Positions 58,127-64,000 of a DNA stretch of 64,000 nt are shown piece after piece. Both the position numbers and the translations under genes were made by a program. The notes below the pieces were generated by a model that did no database searches, was not told where the DNA came from, and saw only the letters and a list, made by a program, of their open reading frames with translations. The DNA lies in NCBI RefSeq assembly GCF_003030345.1, contig NZ_CP028158.1, positions 3,100,001 through 3,164,000 on the forward strand. The letters run 5' to 3'. Positions within the stretch are counted from its first letter, which is position 1; the number at the start of each line of letters is the position of its first letter. The DNA comes from Plantactinospora sp. BC1 (GTDB lineage Bacteria > Actinomycetota > Actinomycetes > Mycobacteriales > Micromonosporaceae).

Positions 58127-58675
58127 CTAGACCGTCGGCCACCCTGCCGGGTTGCTGACTGACTCCCGTGTGATGCCCGAGCCGGTCTCCGGCCAGACGC
58201 CGAACCGTTTCTCGTGCAGATGCGCGAAGAGGTAGCACAGTCCCTCGCAGTCGGCGTCGAGCACGGCCATCGCCGGGTTCGCCTGGACCGCCTCGTAGAA
58301 CTCCCGCCCCATCGCTACGATGAAGCCACGGGCGTATAGAAAGCCGTCGTCGGAGCCATCCGTGACCTCGTGAATGTCAGCGCGGTCGATGTCGTACAGC
58401 TTTCGCTCGACGACCCGGTCGAGGGCAACCAACTCGGGGCCCGTGAGCCCGGCGCAAATTTCGCGCAGCGCGGCGAGGAACGGGTCGAGCCACGCGTCGA
58501 TCGCATACAGGTCGTCGTCCCCGTCGCTGCCCGGATCCCGTTGGAGCAGGGCGCGGCGCAGCGCCGCCGGCTCCGGACCCAGCTGAGCCCACGCCTGTTC
58601 CACCAGCAGCCAGAAACGGGCTTCCTCCTCGGCCAAGGGCAACAAGGAGGAAGCAGCAAGCTCGGTGCCGGTCAT
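58127..58675 (-). CDS. DUF4240-domain protein
   Basis: 182 residues (MTGTELAASSLLPLAEEEAR). The DUF4240 pattern is seen in FWLLVEQAW, AWLDPFLAALREICAGLTG and DGSDDGFLYARGFIVAMGRE (SDDxFxYxR). The family is common in actinomycetes and has an unknown role, often as an immunity-like or molybdopterin-related small protein by annotation only. The gene is single and leftward, with its own promoter zone in the 120 bases to the acetyltransferase. Confidence 0.8.
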   Translation of the reverse strand: MTGTELAASSLLPLAEEEARFWLLVEQAWAQLGPEPAALRRALLQRDPGSDGDDDLYAIDAWLDPFLAALREICAGLTGPELVALDRVVERKLYDIDRADIHEVTDGSDDGFLYARGFIVAMGREFYEAVQANPAMAVLDADCEGLCYLFAHLHEKRFGVWPETGSGITRESVSNPAGWPTV

Positions 58676-58807
58676 GGGCGGACGCTAGCCGAACCCACCG
58701 ACAATCGGAGGACCCGCTGGGGAGGCGGATGTCGAATCCTCACCGATTGTCTGACGGTGCTGGTATGTTCGCCCCGCTCATCGCCGGACGAGGGTTGGGG
58801 GTACTTG

Positions 58808-59302
58808 GTGGCTGACGTGGCACTGCGGCCGATCGAAGACTCCGACCTCGATGCCCTGTTCGAACAGATGCGGGATCCCGAGTCGGTCCGGATGGCCGCC
58901 TTCGTTGCCGAAGATCCCGATGACCGCACCGCATTCGATGTCCACATGGCAAAGGTCCGGACGTCGCCTGAGGTGACCACTCGTGCGGTCACCGTCGATG
59001 GACGGCTCGTCGGCAGCATCGCCAGCTTCGTCGTTAATGGCGATACCGAGGTCACATACTGGATCGACAGGTCCTTCTGGGGGCAGGGCATCGCCGGCCG
59101 AGCGCTCGCTCTGCTCCTGGAGTCGGTTCGCGCGCGGCCCCTGTTCGCCCGCGCCGCGAGCGACAATGTGAAGTCGATCAAGGTGCTGCGGAGAGCTGGG
59201 TTCGAGGTCATAGGCACGGAAATCTCGTTCGCCAACGGGCGGAAAGCGAAGATCGAGGAAACGATCCTGCGCCTCGACGAGCCCGCTGATCTTGGTCTGT
59301 GA
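58808..59302 (+). CDS. GNAT-family acetyltransferase (RimJ/RimL-like)
   Basis: 164 residues from a GTG at 58808 preceded by GGGGG. It has LRPIEDSDLDALFEQMRDPE at the front and the acetyl-CoA loop WGQGIAGRALALLLESV (Q-G-I-A-G). The end ASDNVKSIKVLRRAGFEVIG is the classical closing strand. It resembles protein or small-amine N-acetyltransferases of the Acetyltransf_3 type. The substrate is unknown. Confidence 0.9.
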   Translation: MADVALRPIEDSDLDALFEQMRDPESVRMAAFVAEDPDDRTAFDVHMAKVRTSPEVTTRAVTVDGRLVGSIASFVVNGDTEVTYWIDRSFWGQGIAGRALALLLESVRARPLFARAASDNVKSIKVLRRAGFEVIGTEISFANGRKAKIEETILRLDEPADLGL

Positions 59303-59506
59303 CCACCAATGTGACCACGCTCAGTGCGGGAGGCTTCGTGCCACCCCGTCCGGCCGCCACTGCCCGCACCAGATCGATTAACCCCCAGGGATGCAGTTGG
59401 GAAACAGATTGTCTTCGCGATGCTCGAACCAGCGAAGCTGTTCACTACGCCCGGAGGCCCCAGACCCGAGCCACCGGAGAATTGAGAGAGGGCGGCCTTG
59501 GGCAGG

Positions 59507-59900
59507 TTAGGCCGAGCTGTCACTGTTCCCCTGGACGTATTCAACCCGTTGCCCCTGACCGACTCCGGTGTTCGTGACTCCGGGAACAACCGAGCGCCGT
59601 GAAGTGAGATCGATCGTCGTATGCGAGGCGACGATGCCGGTGGGGATGTCGTTGTCGGCGACGATGATCTGAATCCTCCTGCCGTAGATTTCTGCAAGTG
59701 TTACTAGTCGGGCGTATAGGCGCCGGCCAAGTGCCACGTCTGGTTCCCGGTTTCCGATTGCCTTACGTGGCGGATCGATGATCAGAAGGTCAGGTAGAAG
59801 GACGCCGGGGTGGGTCGATGGCTGTCGCGAATAGGGTCAGGTGGTAGGCGACGTTCAGGGCGGTACTGGCTCCGCCTGCGCCCGAGGCAGCTGCGCACAC
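59507..59900 (-). pseudogene. Frameshifted C-terminal remnant of a large SMC-like ATPase
   Basis: Two adjacent frames on the minus strand join into one protein end: GASTALNVAYHLTLFATAID, then after a one-base frame change near 59808-59815, HPGVLLPDLLIIDPPRKAIG (Walker B) and RIQIIVADNDIP. It ends VPGVTNTGVGQGQRV. This matches the last 130 residues of SMC/RecN-like AAA ATPases, which are over 500 residues long. Everything upstream of about 59900 is missing. It is therefore a 5'-deleted, frameshifted gene remnant. Confidence 0.7.
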
Positions 59901-59947
59901 CGTTCGAGCGACGCGTCACCGGCCGGAGCTGTCACGTCGAGGGAAGG

Positions 59948-60088
59948 CGGTCAACCGCGCGCACGAAAGAATCCGAGCCCGCGGCGAACCGCCATCGCCA
60001 CGCCCAAACCTGGAAGATCCTGACCAAGCTGCGCTGCTGCCCGCGCCGCGCCACCGCGATCCTGCAGGCCATCCTCGTCCTACACTAG
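59948..60088 (+). pseudogene. C-terminal remnant of an IS5-type DDE transposase
   Basis: Reading through three frames gives VNRAHERIRARGE, then AIATPK, then TWKILTKLRCCPRRATAILQ and AILVLH, an ordinary DDE_Tnp_4/IS5-family C-terminus. Two single-base losses, near 59988 and 60010, break it. No inverted repeats or N-terminal half are seen. It marks an old insertion next to the ATPase remnant. Confidence 0.68.
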
Positions 60089-60617
60089 GTCGAAGCGAAC
60101 CATTAAGCAGGATGAAAGGCTCAGTCACCGATGAAGACGAAACGTCGCTGCGGCTTTGCGCGACCAACCCTACATAGTCGAACGAGTTCCACAAGGAAGT
60201 CGCTAGAGACACCCGCCGCCTCAATACCGACGCGCATTGGATTAAACCTCTGATCGGCAACCACCTGTTCCACGACTTCTCCATCCTCTTCCAGGACCCT
60301 AAGCAAGAAGCCCAACGACGCCTCCCTCCATGACATTCCGAGCACACTTATAGATGCCGAGCCCTACGGAGCTCCAGGGTGCATCGTTACCAGATAACCC
60401 AGTTCAAGAAAATCATTCTCGCAGAATTCGCGACCACTAGAAGCGCGGCGAGGCCTGGCGGCGGGGGCGGCCAGCCCGACCACGCTCGACCCGGACGGCA
60501 CGCCGGACGTCGCCGTACCTAACCGCCAGACGGATCCCGGTGGCCGCTCGCGATCGGGACGGGAGACCAGGCCGCCGGACAAAACCCCGCCACGCCCCGA
60601 CCCGGCCGGCTTCCCCA
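60089..60617. other. Decayed, AT-richer region
   Basis: Apart from the 74-residue frame at 60121-60345, this stretch has short coding-looking pieces in different frames (for example on the minus strand at 60364-60440) but no intact gene. It lies between mobile-element debris and the ROK kinase operon end. Confidence 0.4.
60121..60345 (-). CDS. Short hypothetical protein, possibly a fragment
   Basis: 74 residues from a GTG at 60345, reading EASLGFLLRVLEEDGEVVEQ and ending KPQRRFVFIGD. The composition is protein-like and lower in GC than neighbours. The frame just upstream ends with another coherent stretch (EFCENDFLELGYLVTMHPGA), so the two could be parts of one broken gene. No family is recognised. 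Confidence 0.4.
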   Translation of the reverse strand: MLGMSWREASLGFLLRVLEEDGEVVEQVVADQRFNPMRVGIEAAGVSSDFLVELVRLCRVGRAKPQRRFVFIGD

Positions 60618-61529
60618 TCATTTTGTGCGGCCCTGCCAGTGGTCGAGGGCGAGGAGCCCTGCGCCGAGACAGCCTGCTTCGTCACCGAATGACGCGCGCA
60701 GGATCTGCGGTTCGCGGTACGAGGTCAGCCGGTCGAGGACTTCGGCCCGTACCGGTCCGAGCAGGGCGTCACCCGCTTGGGAAAGTCCGCCGCCCAGGAC
60801 GATGACCTCCGGATCCAGCAGCGCCTGGGCGGTCAGCAATCCGTCGGCGAGGGCGCGGACGGCATCGCGCCAGATATCGGCTGCGGCAGGATCTCCGGCG
60901 ACCGCCCGAGCCACGACCTCGGGTGCCGGCATCCCGGCCCGACGTGCGATCGCGGCGGCGGACGCGACCGCCTCCAGACAGCCGCGACCGCCACAAGCGC
61001 ATCGTGGGCCATCGGGTCGGATGACCACATGCCCGAGTTCACCGGCCGCGCCGGCACCGGTCAGCACCGCGCCACCCGTCAGGTAGGCGGCGGCGATGCC
61101 GGTGCCGATCGGTACGAAGAGCATGTGCGTCGTGTGCTGCCCGGCGCCGAGGCGGGCCTCGGCGAGACCGCCGGCACGCACGTCGTGGCCGAGCACGGTG
61201 GGCAGCTCAACGTGTTCGGCGACCAGCTTCCGCAGGGGTACGTCGCGCAGCGGCAGGTTGGCGGCATGCTGCGCGACCCCTTCGACCTCGTCCACCACCC
61301 CGGGTACCGCGACACCGACCGCCTGGGGCACCAGTCCCTGCGCGCGGGCGCGGTCGGCAAGCGTGCGCACGATGTCGAGGATCGTGGCGACGACGGCTTC
61401 CGGTCCCCGCTCGGCACCGGTCGGATGCCGCTCGCGGTGCCGCCGGTCGCCCCGGGTGTCGACGAGCGCGCACTTGACGTGGGTGCCACCGACGTCCACA
61501 GCCACGACCACGTCCCCGCTACCGGTCAC
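60618..61529 (-). CDS. ROK-family sugar kinase
   Basis: 303 residues from a GTG at 61529 overlapping the stop of the SIS gene. The ATP-binding strand VVVAVDVGGTHVKCALVD, the zinc motif CACGGRGCLEAVAS (CxCGxxGCxE) and the segment GTGIAAAYLTGG define a ROK kinase without a DNA-binding domain. The catalytic Asp is in LGHDVRAGGLAE. It should phosphorylate a hexose, N-acetylated or not, in the cytoplasm. In this operon it would work with the sugar isomerase. Confidence 0.93.
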   Translation of the reverse strand: MTGSGDVVVAVDVGGTHVKCALVDTRGDRRHRERHPTGAERGPEAVVATILDIVRTLADRARAQGLVPQAVGVAVPGVVDEVEGVAQHAANLPLRDVPLRKLVAEHVELPTVLGHDVRAGGLAEARLGAGQHTTHMLFVPIGTGIAAAYLTGGAVLTGAGAAGELGHVVIRPDGPRCACGGRGCLEAVASAAAIARRAGMPAPEVVARAVAGDPAAADIWRDAVRALADGLLTAQALLDPEVIVLGGGLSQAGDALLGPVRAEVLDRLTSYREPQILRASFGDEAGCLGAGLLALDHWQGRTK

Positions 61530-62386
61530 CGCAGTACCACCGAGCGGGTCAGGTTGCGTGGCACGTCGGGGTCGAGGCCGTGGTGAGCGGCGGCCTCGAC
61601 CGCGAAACGCTGCGCCACCACCAGGTCGGCGAACGGGTCGCGTCCGGTGTTCACGAACGTGGCGCCGGTCCGGCCGATCTGCTCGGCGAGGCCGGCGGGC
61701 GGATCCCCGAACATCCACACCGCCCGGCGGGGTGCGGCGATCGCGATCGGTCCGTGCCGGTACTCCATCGCGGGGTAGGACTCGGTCCACAACCCGGCCG
61801 CTTCCCGGCATTTGAGGGCCGCCTCGTGTGCCAGTCCCACCGTCCAGCCGGCACCCAGGAACGTGACCTGCTCCACGGCGGACGGATCGAGCGGGAGCGG
61901 CGCGGCCACCACCTTCTCCGTCGCCGCCGGGTCGGGTGGTGCGCCGACATGCGTGCTGAGCAGCGCGAGCGCGGTGGTCGCGAAGCGGGTCTGCACGACC
62001 GACCGCTCGTCGGCCCACGGGAGCGCGATCACGCCCACCGCCAGGTGGGCAGCCGGAGTGTGCGGATCGGCGAGGATCACCGTGGCCGCACGGCCCCGGA
62101 TGGCGTCCAGCACCTCGGTGGTCGTACCCGAGCGGGTGATCGCGACGACGGCGTCGTAGCCGCGCTCGGCGGGGAACTCCGACGCGGTGAACGCGTCCGT
62201 CTCGCCGTGCCCGGCGGCTTCCCGCAGTCGGGCGTACGCCTGGGCGACGAACCAGGACGTGCCGCAACCGATGACGGCGCTCCGCTGGCCCGGTTCCGGG
62301 AGCAGGTGGCCGACCTCGGCGACGAGCCCGATGGCCCGCCGCCAACAATCGGGCTGGCTGGCGATCTCCCGCGTGACGTGACTCAT
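61526..62386 (-). CDS. SIS-domain sugar isomerase (AgaS/GlmS-like)
   Basis: 286 residues from the ATG at 62386, overlapping the stop of the gene upstream (ATGA). Two SIS halves are visible: SAVIGCGTSWFVAQAYARLR with VVAITRSGTTTEVLDAIRG, and VTFLGAGWTVGLAHEAALKC with AMEYRHGPIAIAAP. There is no glutaminase domain, so it is not a full GlmS. It probably isomerises or deaminates an amino-sugar phosphate. Both ends overlap other genes, showing tight co-expression. Confidence 0.9.
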   Translation of the reverse strand: MSHVTREIASQPDCWRRAIGLVAEVGHLLPEPGQRSAVIGCGTSWFVAQAYARLREAAGHGETDAFTASEFPAERGYDAVVAITRSGTTTEVLDAIRGRAATVILADPHTPAAHLAVGVIALPWADERSVVQTRFATTALALLSTHVGAPPDPAATEKVVAAPLPLDPSAVEQVTFLGAGWTVGLAHEAALKCREAAGLWTESYPAMEYRHGPIAIAAPRRAVWMFGDPPAGLAEQIGRTGATFVNTGRDPFADLVVAQRFAVEAAAHHGLDPDVPRNLTRSVVLR

Positions 62387-64000
62387 CGGACAACCACCGA
62401 GTGCAGCAGGTCGTTGTAGCCGGTGCTGGGCTCCCACACGTTGGTGTTGGCCAGCCGGATGGCGTACTCGGGCCGGGTGGCGAGCCCCGGACGCGGGTCG
62501 GGGAGGCTGAGCAGCAGCCGGTAACTGCCCGACGGCACGCCCGCCAGCGAGACGGACTGGTTGACCGTGGTGGACGTGCCCGCGGCCCAGCGGCGCGGAT
62601 CGGCACTGAGCGCCCTCGAGTGGACGGCACCCGTCGCGGTGTTGCGCAGCACGAGGGTGAGACCGCGCGGGTTGAACGGCGCGGCCCAGCCCGCGTTCTG
62701 CACGGTGAACTGGACTGCCAGGCTGCCGCCGGCCGTCGCGGTGGCCGGGTACGTGCCCTGGGTGAGGGTGAACCGGTGGCCGAGGTTACGGCGCACGCTG
62801 GTCATGCAGCCACCGCTGGTCCAGCCGTTGAGCACCTCCGCGCGATAGTCGGCGTTGAGGTAGTTCCAGTGGAACTGGCCGAGTTCCTGTAGCGCGGTCG
62901 GGCACTGTGAGCGCGGCGGGTTGGGCTGACAGGTCTCGCCGCCCATCGGCACGAACTGGGTCTCGGCCGCCAGGTACGGGTACTCGACCGCAATGTTCTC
63001 GTAGGTGCCGAGGTCGTCGGGGCTGGCGAGGAAGCAGTCGTTGTGGTGACCGAGGCGGGCGAGCGCGGTGCCGTTGTACGCCTGGCCGGGCGTCAGTGCG
63101 CCGGTGCCGTACATCGTGCGCTTGAACTTGGGGGTGCGCAGTTGGACCATGCGGTTCGCCGGCAGCACACTGAGGAGCTTGTCCACCACGGCCTTGCGGT
63201 TGGCCCAGTCGGCCTGGGTCACGTTGCCTTCGTTGCCGAAGTTCTGCGTGTACCACCACTCGCCCCACGCGCCGATGAAGCCGGCCTGCATGACGTGGAT
63301 GACGTCGCTGTTGGCGCTGAGGTACGGCGCGAGCTGGTCGAGGTGTGACAGCACGCGGCTGAGCGGGGCGTCGTCGCCGCTGGTGGAGGTGGTGTACGCG
63401 AACCGCAGGATCATCTTCAGCCCGGCGGCGCGCACGGTGTCGGCCTGCTGCTGGAACTGGGCGAGTGCCGCCGCGCTGATCGGCGCGTTCTTGAACGCGG
63501 CGAGGTAGAACACGCACATCACGAGCGTGGTCTGCTGGCTGGTGCGGTAGCCCTGCAAGGTGGCGAGGTTGAAGTCGTTGACGTCGCAGTCGCCGGTGTG
63601 GTGGTAGAAGCCGCGCTCCGGGTTGGCGATGTCGGCGGTGTCCGGCTGGTACGTCACCGTGCCGCCGCCGTTGCCTGAGCCGCTGTAGACGTGGGTGTAC
63701 CGGGCCGAGGTGTCCAGCGGCGCCTCGGTCTGGAAGACCAGGTCGGCGTCGTTGGGTGTCGCGGTCTCGCCGAGGTCGGCGCGGTTGACGGTCCAGCTCG
63801 CGGTGCCGCCGCCGTTGGTGTGGGTGACGGCGGTGACCACGGCCCAGTTCCAGCCGCTGCCGGCGTGCCGGTACAGGGTGCCGTTCTCCAGCAGGTAGTC
63901 CGCTCCGATGCCGGCGGTGGCGAACCCGGTGGCCGCGTTGCGGTCGGTGTCCACGTAGACGCGGCGCCACGCGGGTGCGCCGGTGTACTGGTATCGGTAG
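62383..64000 (-). CDS. DUF4874/DUF4832 protein (5' end outside window)
   Basis: At least 539 codons, open at the right edge. After a beta-rich domain (63650-64000; YVDTDRNAATGFAT, SGWNWAVVTAVTHTN) comes DUF4874 (NPERGFYHHTGDC, GLKMILRFAYTTS, IGAWGEWWYTQNFGN). DUF4832 follows (LGHHNDCFLASPDDLGTYEN, GGETCQPNPP) with an Ig-like C-terminus. The DUF4874/4832 pair is a glycoside-hydrolase-like TIM barrel plus sandwich seen in secreted proteins; the EWWYTQ motif and GE pairs suggest a carbohydrate active site. It leads the operon with SIS and ROK genes. A signal peptide, if present, lies outside the window. Confidence 0.9.
   Translation of the reverse strand, partial: YRYQYTGAPAWRRVYVDTDRNAATGFATAGIGADYLLENGTLYRHAGSGWNWAVVTAVTHTNGGGTASWTVNRADLGETATPNDADLVFQTEAPLDTSARYTHVYSGSGNGGGTVTYQPDTADIANPERGFYHHTGDCDVNDFNLATLQGYRTSQQTTLVMCVFYLAAFKNAPISAAALAQFQQQADTVRAAGLKMILRFAYTTSTSGDDAPLSRVLSHLDQLAPYLSANSDVIHVMQAGFIGAWGEWWYTQNFGNEGNVTQADWANRKAVVDKLLSVLPANRMVQLRTPKFKRTMYGTGALTPGQAYNGTALARLGHHNDCFLASPDDLGTYENIAVEYPYLAAETQFVPMGGETCQPNPPRSQCPTALQELGQFHWNYLNADYRAEVLNGWTSGGCMTSVRRNLGHRFTLTQGTYPATATAGGSLAVQFTVQNAGWAAPFNPRGLTLVLRNTATGAVHSRALSADPRRWAAGTSTTVNQSVSLAGVPSGSYRLLLSLPDPRPGLATRPEYAIRLANTNVWEPSTGYNDLLHSVVVR

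Noticed and set aside
60121-60621. Joining the 74-residue frame to the upstream frame as one intact gene
   Set aside because: A stop lies between them and no family is recognised to guide a frameshift call, so I kept only the shorter frame at low confidence.

Overview
The window is about 72% GC, with strong third-position GC, frequent GTG starts and GGAG-type ribosome binding sites. Its content is typical of a filamentous actinomycete, most likely Micromonosporaceae (Micromonospora, Plantactinospora or a relative): a DUF5753 XRE regulator with a DUF397 partner, a SigE-family sigma factor, NarL-type two-component systems, CBM2 plant-polymer enzymes, a WXG/EspC-type secreted-protein candidate and EACC1. 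The family assignment is inference. There is no rRNA, tRNA or CRISPR, and no phage; the only insertion-sequence trace is a decayed transposase end near 60 kb.

Layout. 0-9.8 kb: end of a membrane protein, a large TPR membrane protein, a NarL-type two-component system divergent from an ABC-2 exporter operon, a YqeB-like protein and a beta-lactamase-fold hydrolase. 9.8-17.9 kb: the most unusual stretch. It holds a stand-alone CHAT/caspase-like protein, a convergent protein with tRNA-guanine-transglycosylase-like motifs, several small hypotheticals, a MazG-like protein, a Roadblock protein, and an overlapping pair made of EACC1 and a caspase fused in one chain to a GroEL-type chaperonin. 17.9-26.5 kb: a MFS exporter divergent from a GlxA-type AraC regulator, a secreted PQQ-type sugar dehydrogenase with a CBM2 and a CebR-like operator, and a MoxR-type AAA/VWA pair. 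26.5-40.3 kb: a nucleotidyltransferase pair that looks toxin-antitoxin-like, methyltransferases, a small kinase, the DUF5753/DUF397 pair, a cyclophilin, a SigE-family sigma factor with a membrane-anchored beta-propeller protein, a second two-component system, a metallophosphoesterase and a cold-shock-domain protein.

40.4-44.8 kb is a likely catabolic locus: an NMT1/TauA-type ABC transporter lacking a local ATPase, divergent from a FCD-GntR regulator and a DUF6282 amidohydrolase. 44.8-52.5 kb carries OsmC, a WXG-type putative type VII secretion pair, a secreted CBM2-GH5 cellulase, and an MMPL transporter divergent from a MarR regulator with a perfect palindromic operator between them. 52.5-60.6 kb is looser, lower in gene density and rich in fragments: a TetR regulator, a secreted carboxylesterase, small enzymes, at least four gene remnants including a frameshifted SMC-like ATPase end and an insertion-sequence end. 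60.6-64.0 kb ends in a tightly overlapping operon of DUF4874/DUF4832 protein, SIS sugar isomerase and ROK kinase, read leftward and open at the right edge.

The main biological candidate is the EACC1/caspase-GroEL pair at 15.0-17.8 kb. EACC1 is known as a constant partner of effector proteases in actinobacterial conflict systems. Here the protease is fused to an apparently ATP-competent chaperonin and also carries a canonical EF-hand loop, suggesting a calcium- and ATP-gated protease ring. Function is inferred only from motifs and gene order.
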